Shown here: piece by piece, positions 6,464-16,937 of the stretch
Layout: each line of letters begins with the position of its first letter
Position numbering within the stretch: position 1 is the first letter of the stretch
Assembly (NCBI GenBank): GCA_905479325.1
Contig: CAJQLW010000011.1
Coordinates: forward strand, 1 to 64,000
Direction: 5' to 3'
Origin: an uncultured Flavobacteriales bacterium
GTDB lineage: Bacteria; Bacteroidota; Bacteroidia; Flavobacteriales_E; Vicingaceae
DNA length: 64,000 nt
Notes under the pieces: generated by a model
The model's input: only the letters and a program-made list of their open reading frames with translations
Database searches by the model: none
What the model was told of the DNA's origin: nothing
Position numbers and translations under genes: made by a program

Positions 6464-9400
6464 ATGAAGAAACTAATTACTCACTTTATAAAGTATCCCG
6501 TTGCCGGTAATGTTATTATTCTGGCGTTTTTTCTGTTGGGATACGCCGGTATTACAAGCATGCGATCTAGCTTTTTCCCATTGCAGGAATCAAAACTGAT
6601 CAACATTACTGTTGTCTATCCGGGAGCTTCTCCTCAAGAAATTGAAGAAGGAGTAGTGCTGAAAATTGAAAATAATTTAAGAGGATTATTGGGTATCGAC
6701 CGCTTTACATCTTCTTCCAAAGAGAACTCTGGCAGCATTGTGGTAGAGTCGGTGAAAGGCTATGACATTGATGTGCTTTTGGCAGATGTTAAAAATGCGG
6801 TAGATAAAGTTCCCTCATTTCCTGCTGAAATGGAGCCGCCTGTTGTAGCGAAACAAGAAACCATCAACAAGGCCATTTCTATGGTCATTGCAGGCAAGTC
6901 AATCGATTTGTCTACACTAAAAACCATGGCTCGTCAGGTGGAATCTGATTTGCGCGCCATTCCCGGTATTTCTCAAGTTGACGTTAGCGGTTTTCCCGAT
7001 GAGGAGATTGTAATTGCCGTGAAGGAAGATGTTTTGCGGAGATATGATATTGGATTCCAGGAAGTAGCACAATCAGTAGCTTCGGCGAACTTGCTCATTA
7101 CTGGTGGTTCAGTAAAAACCAAGCAGGAAGAGTATTTGATTCGATTGCGGAATAAATCCTACTATGCAAAGGAGTTAGAGAATATAGTTGTGAAGGCTTT
7201 TCCAAATGGTTCTCAAATTAAGTTGCTCGATTTAGCAGAAATATCTGATACTTGGTCGGAAACGCCCAACCGTTCTTACTTTAACGGCAACCCTTCGATT
7301 ACCATAGATGTAAGCACTACGAACCAAGAAGATTTGGTAGACGCAGCTCAAAATACCTTAAAATACATTGAAGAATTCAATGCAAAGAATCAAAATGCTA
7401 GCCTTGCCGTAACTAGCGACAGAAGTATTACCATTATTCAACGAACAGAATTGCTCTTAACAAATGGAGTGCAAGGGGTTCTTCTAGTATTGTTTTTCCT
7501 TTCTTTATTTCTGCGTCCGCGGTTGGCTGCTTGGGTGGCTTTTGGTTTGCCCATTTCCTTTTTAGGAATGTTTATGGTGGTGAACTATTTAGACGTTACC
7601 ATTAACGTGCTTTCTTTGTTTGGAATGATTATCGTAATTGGAATTTTGGTAGATGATGGAATTGTAATTGCCGAAAATATTTTTCATCATTATGAAAAAG
7701 GCAAAACAAGAATACAAGCAGCCATTGATGGAACAATGGAGGTAATTCCTGCCATTACTTCGGCCATTATAACCACACTTATTGCCTTCAGTACCTTTTT
7801 CTTTTTAGACGGTAGAATTGGTCAATTTTTTATGGAAGTGAGTATAGTGGTAATACTAACGCTTGGTTTTTCTTTATTGGAAGCCTTTATTATTCTGCCT
7901 GCGCACATTGCTCACTCAAAAGTGCTTACACCGAATCAAAAAACCTATCGTTTTAACGTATGGGGAGATCGCATGATGAACTACATGCGCGATAAAATTT
8001 ATACACCTTCTTTGACTTGGGCATTGAAATACAAGCCTATATCGTTCGCTATTTTAATTGCTTTATTGATGATCACCGTTGGCGCCATGCAAGGAGGAGT
8101 AATTAAAGCTACCTTTTTCCCAACCATAGCAAGTGATCAGGTTTCGGTTAAATTAACCATGCCGCAAGGGGTCAATCCTGAAGAAACTGATTCGTTGATT
8201 TCAATTGTTGAAGCTGCTGCTTGGGAGGTAAACGAAGAATTTTCGGCAAGCCAGTCGAGTGGAGAGCAGGTAATCGAAAATGTGATTAAAACGGTTGGAC
8301 CGGGAACTGCAAATGCTTCGCTCAACATTAATCTCTTACCGGGAGAATTCAGAGATGCCCCTGCGTCAGATATTGCAGGAGCAATTTTCGAGAAGGTAGG
8401 CAAGTTCCCTTCTGCAGAAAGTATGGTAATTGACGGAAATTCGAGCTTCGGAGGAAAACCCGTTTCAGTTTCTTTATTGGGTTATAACATTCAAGAGCTT
8501 AAAGCAGCCAAAGAGGAGTTGAAACAAATTCTTTCAGAGAACGTGTTGTTGAGAGACATTTTGGACAACGACCCTCAAGGTATAAAAGAAATTACCTTAA
8601 ACATGAAAGATGCCGGTTACAGTTTGGGGTTAACCCTAAGCGGCCTGATGGCACAAGTAAGAAGCGGGTTTAACGGCTTGCAAGTGCAGCGTTTTCAGCG
8701 TGGTGAAGATGAAATTATTGTGTGGGTTCGATACGATCGAGAGGGACGTTCCTCTATAAAAGATTTGGAAGACATGCGAATTGTAACTCCTCAGGGAACA
8801 AGAGTTCCGTTAAAAGAAATAGCCGATTATACCATTGAGCGAGGAGAAATTTCCATCAATCATTTAGATGGGAAAAGAGAGATTAAAGTGGAAGCGGATC
8901 TAAAAAATCCAAAAGAAAGCGCATCTGACATAGTAAATGAAATAAAAACGGAGGTGATGCCTGTGTTAACGGCGAAATATCCAAGTATTTCTGCCTCTTA
9001 TGAAGGTCAGAATAGAGAGGCCGGAAAAGTTCAAGATTCAGCAAAGAAGGTATTTCCAATCATTTTATTGTTGATTTACATTGTAATTGCCTTTACGTTC
9101 CGTTCTTATAGTCAGCCGTTGCTACTTATAATCATGGTGCCATTCGCATTCATTGGAGTAGGTTGGGGGCATTATATACATGACTTTCCGGTAAACGTAT
9201 TGTCGCTTTTAGGTATTATCGCCTTAATTGGTATTGTGGTGAACGATGGTTTGGTATTCATTGCCAAATTCAACGGATATTTAAAAGAAGGATTTGAATA
9301 CAACGAAGCAATCTTAAAAGCAGGAATTTCTCGATTTAGAGCCATTTTCTTAACCTCTATTACCACTGTGGCAGGATTATCACCATTAATTTTTGAAACA

Positions 9401-9622
9401 AGCAGACAAGCACAATTTTTAATTCCAATGGCCATTTCCATTGCATACGGAATTGCAGTGGCAACGATCTTGACTTTAATTATGTTACCCATGTTGCTGT
9501 CGGTTAGCAATTCGGCCAAGGTATATTTAAGTTGGTTGTGGGAAGGAAAGAAACCAAGTAAAGAATCAGTAGAACGAGCGATTAAAGAATTAAGCTCAGA
9601 AGCAGAAGCAGATGAAATATAG
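6464..9622 (+). CDS. RND-family efflux pump (AcrB/MexB-type permease)
   Basis: This 1052-residue inner-membrane proton antiporter is the full length for HAE/HME-type RND pumps. It shows the duplicated layout: a helix at about 12-30, a large periplasmic loop (about 35-330), a bundle of helices at about 335-540, a second loop (about 565-860) and a second bundle (about 865-1020). The segment near residue 398 (GILVDDGIVIAEN) carries the acidic pair on the proton-relay helix; the matching second-half segment has IVVNDGLVFIAK near 924. Substrate class cannot be told from the sequence. The TAG stop lies inside the TolC-gene start region (11-base overlap). Confidence 0.95.
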   Translation: MKKLITHFIKYPVAGNVIILAFFLLGYAGITSMRSSFFPLQESKLINITVVYPGASPQEIEEGVVLKIENNLRGLLGIDRFTSSSKENSGSIVVESVKGYDIDVLLADVKNAVDKVPSFPAEMEPPVVAKQETINKAISMVIAGKSIDLSTLKTMARQVESDLRAIPGISQVDVSGFPDEEIVIAVKEDVLRRYDIGFQEVAQSVASANLLITGGSVKTKQEEYLIRLRNKSYYAKELENIVVKAFPNGSQIKLLDLAEISDTWSETPNRSYFNGNPSITIDVSTTNQEDLVDAAQNTLKYIEEFNAKNQNASLAVTSDRSITIIQRTELLLTNGVQGVLLVLFFLSLFLRPRLAAWVAFGLPISFLGMFMVVNYLDVTINVLSLFGMIIVIGILVDDGIVIAENIFHHYEKGKTRIQAAIDGTMEVIPAITSAIITTLIAFSTFFFLDGRIGQFFMEVSIVVILTLGFSLLEAFIILPAHIAHSKVLTPNQKTYRFNVWGDRMMNYMRDKIYTPSLTWALKYKPISFAILIALLMITVGAMQGGVIKATFFPTIASDQVSVKLTMPQGVNPEETDSLISIVEAAAWEVNEEFSASQSSGEQVIENVIKTVGPGTANASLNINLLPGEFRDAPASDIAGAIFEKVGKFPSAESMVIDGNSSFGGKPVSVSLLGYNIQELKAAKEELKQILSENVLLRDILDNDPQGIKEITLNMKDAGYSLGLTLSGLMAQVRSGFNGLQVQRFQRGEDEIIVWVRYDREGRSSIKDLEDMRIVTPQGTRVPLKEIADYTIERGEISINHLDGKREIKVEADLKNPKESASDIVNEIKTEVMPVLTAKYPSISASYEGQNREAGKVQDSAKKVFPIILLLIYIVIAFTFRSYSQPLLLIIMVPFAFIGVGWGHYIHDFPVNVLSLLGIIALIGIVVNDGLVFIAKFNGYLKEGFEYNEAILKAGISRFRAIFLTSITTVAGLSPLIFETSRQAQFLIPMAISIAYGIAVATILTLIMLPMLLSVSNSAKVYLSWLWEGKKPSKESVERAIKELSSEAEADEI

Positions 9623-10913
9623 CATACTAATACTAAGCGTTCTTTTTACATTTTTTGGAAGTGTAAATGCGCAAGAAAAATTGACGTTTGAGCAGGCTTT
9701 GGCCTTAACACTTGAAAACAATTACGACATTTTAATGGCTCAGGTGAGCGAAGAAATTGCTGAGAATTCCGCAAGCAGGGCCAATAATGGATTTTTACCA
9801 ACGGTAACTGCAAGTGGTGGATACAATTGGACTCGATTTGGAGGAGAATTTGAAACGCGCGCTGAAACGAGAAGTTTGGACCCAAACAACTCTTATAACT
9901 ATAATGCTGCTGCAGCAGTTAACTACACCTTATTCGACGGGCAAGGTAGAAAATTTAGATACTTGCAAGCGCAAGGCAATCATCAGTTAAGTGAGTTGCA
10001 ATTGCAAATCACCATACAAAATACGGTGATAGAATTGAGTAGTATTTATTATGAAGTAGCGCGCTTAGAAGAAAATGTTGAAGCCTTTCAAAAGGCTGTT
10101 GGCATTTCAAAAGAGCGTTTGAAACGAGCAGAATATGCCTATGAATTTGGGCAGTCAAAGCAATTGGATGTGCTGAATGCTCAAGTAGATTTAAATGCTG
10201 ATAGCATTGCTTTGGTAACGGGAATTCAGCAATTGGAGAACTTGAAGCGTAATTTGAATTTTATTATGGGCCAACCCATTGATCAAGCATTGCAAGTAGA
10301 CAATGCCATTGAGGCAAACCAACTGTTTGTAGAAACGGAAGTATTGGCGGCTGCAGAGCAAAACAACTTACAGCTGAGTTTGGCAAAAAGCAGCATGGAA
10401 TTGAGCGAATATGCCATCGGAGTTTCGAAATCAACTTGGCTGCCAACAATAGGTGCAAGTGCAGGCTACAATTATAGGGGAACAGAAGATCCGAACGGAG
10501 CGTTTGTATTGGGCTCGCAAAATTTTGGTCCGCAGGCTGGGTTAACGCTAAGCTGGAATTTATTCAACGGACAGAATAGCACTCAATTAAAAAACGCAAA
10601 GTTGGGCTTGAAAAGCAGTCAAATAGAGCAGCTATCACTAGAGCAAAACATTAAGTCGCAGGCCATGAATGCCTTTGCCACCAATAGAAATCTGTTGTTT
10701 GTACTAAGGTCGCAAAGAGACAATGTTGCTACCGCTCAAGACAATTTTAAACGCAGTGAAGAATCGTATAAATTAGGGCAAATTAGCTCGGTAGAATTTC
10801 GCCAAGCGCAACTGAACTTGCTGAATGCTGAACAAGCTCTAAGTAAAGCGAAGTATGATGCAAAGAATGCTGAGTTGCAAGTGTTGGCTGTTATGGGAGC
10901 TTTGGTGAAGTAG
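9612..10913 (+). CDS. TolC family outer membrane efflux protein
   Basis: This is a 433-residue outer-membrane channel completing the tripartite pump. The signal peptide is at residues 1-20 (cleavage after SVNA). The two OEP repeats cover about 25-215 and 230-430, with long coiled-coil stretches such as 150-200 and 370-425 and beta segments around the YNYNAAAAVNYTLFDGQG region. Length is normal. It overlaps the pump gene by 11 bases. A strong stem-loop terminator follows about 60 bases after its stop, ending the operon. Confidence 0.94.
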   Translation: MKYSILILSVLFTFFGSVNAQEKLTFEQALALTLENNYDILMAQVSEEIAENSASRANNGFLPTVTASGGYNWTRFGGEFETRAETRSLDPNNSYNYNAAAAVNYTLFDGQGRKFRYLQAQGNHQLSELQLQITIQNTVIELSSIYYEVARLEENVEAFQKAVGISKERLKRAEYAYEFGQSKQLDVLNAQVDLNADSIALVTGIQQLENLKRNLNFIMGQPIDQALQVDNAIEANQLFVETEVLAAAEQNNLQLSLAKSSMELSEYAIGVSKSTWLPTIGASAGYNYRGTEDPNGAFVLGSQNFGPQAGLTLSWNLFNGQNSTQLKNAKLGLKSSQIEQLSLEQNIKSQAMNAFATNRNLLFVLRSQRDNVATAQDNFKRSEESYKLGQISSVEFRQAQLNLLNAEQALSKAKYDAKNAELQVLAVMGALVK

Positions 10914-10970
10914 GCGAAGTTCTACGAACTTGGAGTTCTCGAATTACAAGGTAAAAATTAGTAAAAGTAA

Positions 10971-11007
10971 AAGCCCCAAGAAATTTATTTCTTGGGGCTT
11001 CTTTATG
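10971..11007 (+). terminator. Terminator of the efflux operon
   Basis: A perfect 13-bp stem (AAGCCCCAAGAAA at 10971-10983 pairing with 10988-11000) with a four-base loop is followed by a T-rich tail. An A-rich stretch on the other side means it can also serve the convergent T9SS gene, whose stop codon is at 11025. Confidence 0.88.
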
Positions 11008-11024
11008 GTGAACTGTAGTAAGGT

Positions 11025-12607
11025 TTAAAGCTTTATTACTTTTTTAACTTCAAGCACTCCATTTGGGTTTTCAAATTCAACAAAATAGATTCCTTTGCTT
11101 CCAGGTATTTCTATTTCTCTCGACGAATGAGAACTATACTGAAATGATTTTACGAGTTGACCGCTGCTATTTCTAATTTTAATTTGAGTGTCTTCAAAAT
11201 CATAGTTAGCTTTAAGTTTGAATCTTCCGTTGGTAGGATTGGGATACAATTGTATTTCATTTTTTTGTTCTTTCACGGAGCTTATAGATGTAACAGAATT
11301 GCATAAAGCCGGATTTGGTTGAACTGTGATGGCTATTGTTCGGTAGAAAATTGGCTTCGAGAAATAATTAACCTCATATCCAAAAGTAAAGTAGTGTGTT
11401 TTTGCTCCACCGTTTGCATTTAAATGGAAACACGTTGGGTTCCAAAGTAAGTTCAAATACATCGCACGTGTGCCTTGATATTCATATCGGCTTGGGTAAA
11501 TCCCATTATTCAAAGCTGGAGGAAGCGATAATGTGGCACAAGAAGTATCATTCGGATCGTTGCAAGCTGTAGCTGAATAGAAATCCGAGCTGAAAGAACT
11601 TCCAAATGGTACAAGTGTCATAGTGTCAATCCAAGACGCAGTAGTAGTGTCAAGTAAAGTGATTGGAATAGATAGAGCGTTTCCGGCCATCACGGTGTCG
11701 TAATGTATTCCAAAAGAGTTGAAAGACAAGTAGGACTCAATTCAGGCTGTTTTAACACGAAAGAGGTGTTCAGTACATTGAGTGGCATTTCCCTTGTAAT
11801 TGTAGAAAGTTTTTGTCCGTCTCGGTAAGATTCAACAGTAATTACTCTATTAAATTTATTAGCTCCTTGACTATTTGTATAAGAGAATGCGACATTACCA
11901 GAATTAGGCTCAATGCTGTATGGCACGTTTCCGTTTAACGTTCTATTTCCGGTATAATTGCTTGTACTGAATCCATTTCTGAACGGTATCTTCGTAGAGT
12001 TATTTCCGGTTCCGGCAAGTGGCTGATCTAATAAATAAATTAAAGAATCTCCATCGAAATCTGTAGCTACTTTGTGGGTAATGTAATCTACATTATCGAA
12101 GAATTGAATTTTAGGCATCTCCATAAATTGGGGGGAACTGTCGTAGCATCCACTACTAAGTGTTCTATTAGCACTAGGGTACATGGTTGTCTTTAGTAAA
12201 GTTGCACTACCTCCTACAAAGTTAGCATTGGTAAAACCTCTACAACACGGCAGTGAAAAGCTAAAAATCCAGCCATTTGGCGGTATACTACCCTTTAAGC
12301 GTATTGTATCAGATTCGTATATGTAATAGTTGCTATAGGTTTGGCTTCTGGCTGTTGTGTTTGGTCGCATGGTAATTGAGGTAATAGGCGTGCCATTATT
12401 TGAAGAGGGTAAAACAGCACCACTAACGAGTATCGATTCTGTTGTAAAGTTGTATGGTATGCCATTAGGGTCAGCATAAATATGCATTTTAAATTTAAAT
12501 GTGCCGTTGGTCGAGCATTCCCAAGTTATTTCTCCTCCTATCACATGGGAAGCTTTTGTTGGTAATTGGAAGAAGAATAGTATACTAATTAGTAATAAGT
12601 TTTTCAT
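11025..12607 (-). pseudogene. T9SS-secreted surface protein, frameshifted
   Basis: Two overlapping minus-strand frames make one protein of about 525 residues. The first (12607 down to a TGA at 11690) has a signal peptide (1-19) and the opening SHVIGGEITWEC, common in Bacteroidota adhesin-like proteins. The second (about 11729 to 11025) carries the T9SS type A sorting domain (LYPNPTNGRFKL onward, ending EVKKVIKL). Joining them needs a -1 shift between about 11690 and 11735, that is, one base missing, perhaps in a TTT or TTTT run. It is either a real lesion or a homopolymer error. With the shift, the sorting domain is lost and the product should not be surface-anchored. Confidence 0.8.
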
Positions 12608-12799
12608 TGTAAATTATTTAAAGAGTCAATACAATGACGAGTAATTTTTATAAGGTTGCCTCAACTTTATGAGCTATCTATTTTTAGGACTTATAAATTG
12701 GCTGAATTGATAGGTTGTAATTCCCTTCTGCGCTTCTAACACTTGCGGAAGATTAATTTACCTAGTAGTTTGATAGTAAGTGTTTAATAGGGTAAGGGG

Positions 12800-13252
12800 C
12801 TACTTAATTAAAACCTCCTGTATTGCAGCGCTTACTTTTAGGGCTTGATCTGTTCCAATGCGCACAACGGAGCTTTTATGCTTGAAGTGAAGCTCTACAG
12901 CTTGAAAACCGCTTACGTTGTACAACCAACCGTTAGAAAGCAAGCGAATACCAATTCCGCTAATCATAGAATTAGAGACCGGTGTGCAAGACTTAATAGT
13001 AGCGACTTTGTACTTTTTCTGCATTAAACCAATGCCCATTTTAAAGGAGATGTATTGCTCTGAAACGGTAATTTTAATTCGGTAAAAAGTTATTGCACAA
13101 ATAAATAAGATGGAGAACATACTCCATTCAAAAAGTAAATTTTCTTGCTCAGCTTGGTATGCATTTATTAACATGAATAAAAACAGCAATGTAGAGGGGA
13201 TCAATATTAAATTGGAGAATGTACCGATCTGTGTAAAACTTTTTGATTTCAT
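12800..13252 (-). CDS. Membrane protein with PH-like cytoplasmic domain
   Basis: This is a 150-residue protein with two hydrophobic helices (about 12-30 and 42-60), then a soluble C-terminal half of alternating beta-type segments (70-140) that resembles small bacterial PH-like domains following a helix pair. I do not recognise a named family. It sits alone between the T9SS protein and the broken mscS, with about 190 and 50 bases of non-coding DNA on either side. Function is unknown; a membrane-associated role is an inference from the helices. Confidence 0.65.
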   Translation of the reverse strand: MKSKSFTQIGTFSNLILIPSTLLFLFMLINAYQAEQENLLFEWSMFSILFICAITFYRIKITVSEQYISFKMGIGLMQKKYKVATIKSCTPVSNSMISGIGIRLLSNGWLYNVSGFQAVELHFKHKSSVVRIGTDQALKVSAAIQEVLIK

Positions 13253-13301
13253 AGGAGTGCTGTAATAATGGCAAAGATTAACTCATCGTTTGTATTTAAA
13301 A

Positions 13302-13799
13302 TTACTTTTTTATTTCCTCGTCGCCTTGATAAATAACTCTGCTCGGTAGTGGGATTTTTATTCCTTCTCGATTCAACTCATTTTTTACCGCTTCCAATTG
13401 TTCCCAATAAATTGGCCAATAATCTATTGATTCAACCCAGCAACGAGCTACGACTTTCAGCTCGTATTCCCCAATTTCATCCAACCATACATCAATTTCC
13501 AGGTTCTTGTTTACTTTAGGATGCTTTGCTAAAGTGTTAGTTATAATGGTTCTAATTTTGTCAACATCTTCATTAAAAGAAAATTTAAGCTTTAAATCAA
13601 TCCTACGGTATTTCTCCATGGTGCGGTTGTCCACATCGCTATTGGATCAAATAACCGCTTGTACACCATGGCAATCAATTCAGAGTTCAACTCTAAACTT
13701 CTTAAACCATTTTTATACAAAACCTTAATTTGATTGCTTTTTAAGCTGATGCCCTCATTTTGTTGAGTATTATAGGAAGACAGGTTGAGGTAATTAATG
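13302..13799 (-). pseudogene. Mechanosensitive channel (MscS) remnant
   Basis: The 110-codon frame at 13302-13634 is the C-terminal cytoplasmic domain of an MscS-type channel (VDNRTMEKYRRIDLKL through EGIKIPLPSR). Upstream, another frame continues the family pattern (NGLRSLEL, corresponding to the usual IGLRST segment), at the spacing expected from the VDN motif, so a frameshift lies near 13640-13650. Similarity ends at the IS boundary at 13799. The transmembrane part and pore helix are absent from the other side of the IS. This is a dead gene: both frameshifted and 5'-truncated. Confidence 0.7.
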
Positions 13800-15131
<1,332 letters not shown>

Positions 15132-15239
15132 TCATTATTGCAAGAATTTGATATGAAAATACAAGTTTTCTTGCAATTTAAGTTAAGAAAAATTAGATAT
15201 TTATCAACATATATATCTGAATAACAGTTAATTGTGTTG

Positions 15240-15255
15240 TTTTTAAGGAGCGACT
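15240..15255 (-). repeat. IS right terminal inverted repeat
   Basis: Read on the minus strand from 15255 inward: AGTCGCTCCTTAAAAA, matching the left repeat at 14 of 16 positions. It lies about 110 bases upstream of the transposase start, leaving room for its promoter. Confidence 0.75.
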
Positions 15256-15377
15256 ATTTATTTGTTTACGATTATGGTTTTCTAAAACTTGAAGAAAAGC
15301 AGGGAGATGAAGTAAAAAATAAATACCTAATTGTGCAATGGCAAGCATACATGAACAGAGAGGTAACCGCAATATAA
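15256..15377 (+). pseudogene. C-terminal gene remnant next to the IS
   Basis: From the IS right end a plus-strand frame reads 40 codons with protein-like composition (YDYGFLKLEEKQGDEVKN and onward, ending REVTAI) to a TAA at 15375-15377, 20 bases before the next gene. It has no start of its own and enters from the IS terminal repeat, as expected for the tail of a gene cut by the insertion. The matching N-terminal part is not on the far side of the element, so it was probably deleted. The family is not recognisable. Confidence 0.5.
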
Positions 15378-15397
15378 CTTTTTTGTATTTTTAAATC

Positions 15398-15751
15398 ATG
15401 AACCAATGTTTAGAGTGTAAAAGTGAGTTATTTGGTAGAGTCGATAAAAAATTCTGCTCCGACCAATGCAGAAATGCCTACAACAATAAAGAAAAACGAA
15501 GCGACAACAATCACATTCGCAACATAAACAATGTGCTGCGTAAAAATCATAGAATTTTAACCGCCCTCTTAAAAGGCGATAAGGCTTCTGCTAAAAAAGA
15601 GAAACTGCTTTCGCTTGGGCTAAACTTTGACTTTTACACCAATACCTACCAAACCAAAGATGGCAGAATCTATTTTTACTGCTACGATGTGGGCTACATC
15701 AACACCAACGACGATTGGTATACCATCATCAAGAAAAAAGAGTGGGATTAG
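15398..15751 (+). CDS. Small zinc-ribbon protein, Bacteroidota family
   Basis: This 117-residue protein has an N-terminal zinc ribbon: Cys4-x2-Cys7 and Cys20-x3-Cys24 in a KKFCSDQCRNAYNN context. A helical middle (about 35-70) and a C-terminal aromatic-rich domain (TKDGRIYFYCYDVGY) follow. I know the family as a widespread uncharacterised Bacteroidota protein; nucleic-acid binding is only an inference from the ribbon. It ends in TAG and overlaps the mqnE stop by four bases on the opposite strand. It appears intact although a gene remnant and the IS lie directly upstream. Confidence 0.82.
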   Translation: MNQCLECKSELFGRVDKKFCSDQCRNAYNNKEKRSDNNHIRNINNVLRKNHRILTALLKGDKASAKKEKLLSLGLNFDFYTNTYQTKDGRIYFYCYDVGYINTNDDWYTIIKKKEWD

Positions 15752-16902
15752 GCTTCAGCTTTCTCGAAAACTTCTTCCGAGTAATCTTTCAAAACATTGT
15801 ACACACTGTCCCTTTCTACCGGCCTGCGGTTTACTTGCTTAATTAAGTTCACCAACTGCTCGGTGGTCATGTTCGGCGATTGCTCTTCGGCGCCGGCCAT
15901 TGAATAAATTTTGGTGGTATCGTCAATGGTACCATCAATATCATTCACCCCATAATTTAAAGTAAGCTGAGCTGTTGCTCTGCCAATCATTGGCCAATAC
16001 GCCTTAAGGTGTGGAAAGTTGTCCATAAAAATTCTTGCAACTGCATAGGTGCGTAAATCTTCTAAAACTGATACTTCTCCAATGTGCGACATTTGGTTGT
16101 TTCCATTTCTGTACTTCAGTGGAATGAAAGTGTTAAAGCCACCAGTTTTATCTTGTAGGTTTCTCAGCCTGTTCATATGGTCTACGCGGTCGGCATAACT
16201 TTCAATGTGACCATAAAGCATGGTTGCATTAGAGGGCATACCCACTTTGTGCGCCGTTTCATGAATTTCTAACCATTGGTCAGAATTGCACTTGTCCTTG
16301 CAAATTTCTTCTCTTATATGTTCTGCAAATATTTCGGCACCACCACCTGGCAAAGAATCTTGCCCATGGTCTTTTAAAAGTTGTAATCCTTCTTGGTACG
16401 AAACTTTAGCTTTTCGGCACATGTATTCCAACTCAACCGCAGTAAAAGCTTTAACGTGCAAACTAGGTCGAATTTTTTTAATGTTCTGAATTAGATTTGC
16501 GAAATACTGTAAGCCCATTTTTGGATGCACACCTCCAACAATATGCACTTCAGTAACCTCTTGCCCATCGTACGAACGAATTTTATCATAAATCTGCTCC
16601 TCGTTCATTTCCCAAGCATCGTAGTCGGTTTTTTCGCGAAGGAGCTTTGAGTAGGCACAAAATTTACAATCGAAAACGCAAATGTTGGTTGGCTCAATGT
16701 GAAAATTCTTATTGAAATAAGTGGTAGAACCGTGCTTTTTTTCACGAATGTAATTGGCAAGACTTCCCAAATAATTTAGGTCAGCTTTTTCAAAAAGCAA
16801 AATGCCTTCTTCTTCAGTAATTCTTTCTTCGTTGTATACCTTCTTAGCAATTTGTTTAAACTCTTCAGCTATATTGCTTTGTATTATATTTTCTAAAGTC
16901 AT
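15748..16902 (-). CDS. mqnE: Aminofutalosine synthase
   Basis: This is a radical-SAM enzyme of the futalosine route to menaquinone; it joins the SAM adenosyl group to the chorismate-derived enolpyruvyl substrate. The 384-residue protein has the iron-sulfur motif Cys75-x3-Cys79-x2-Cys82 (PTNICVFDCKFC) and MqnE-type signatures such as EVHIVGGVHPKMGL, LPGGGAEIF and NDIDGTIDDTTKIYSMAG. It is MqnE rather than MqnC by these motifs. The other pathway genes are not in the window. The organism therefore probably makes menaquinone by futalosine instead of the classical MenF-H route. Confidence 0.93.
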   Translation of the reverse strand: MTLENIIQSNIAEEFKQIAKKVYNEERITEEEGILLFEKADLNYLGSLANYIREKKHGSTTYFNKNFHIEPTNICVFDCKFCAYSKLLREKTDYDAWEMNEEQIYDKIRSYDGQEVTEVHIVGGVHPKMGLQYFANLIQNIKKIRPSLHVKAFTAVELEYMCRKAKVSYQEGLQLLKDHGQDSLPGGGAEIFAEHIREEICKDKCNSDQWLEIHETAHKVGMPSNATMLYGHIESYADRVDHMNRLRNLQDKTGGFNTFIPLKYRNGNNQMSHIGEVSVLEDLRTYAVARIFMDNFPHLKAYWPMIGRATAQLTLNYGVNDIDGTIDDTTKIYSMAGAEEQSPNMTTEQLVNLIKQVNRRPVERDSVYNVLKDYSEEVFEKAEA

Positions 16903-16922
16903 ATTGTGCTCTAATGTGGCGT

Positions 16923-16930
16923 CAAAATTA
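16923..16930 (-). promoter_or_regulatory. Candidate -7 box for mqnE
   Basis: The minus-strand octamer TAATTTTG fits TAnnTTTG. The predicted start near 16918 leaves a 16-base leader. No TTG was found at the -33 distance. Confidence 0.35.
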
Positions 16931-16937
16931 ACCGCTT

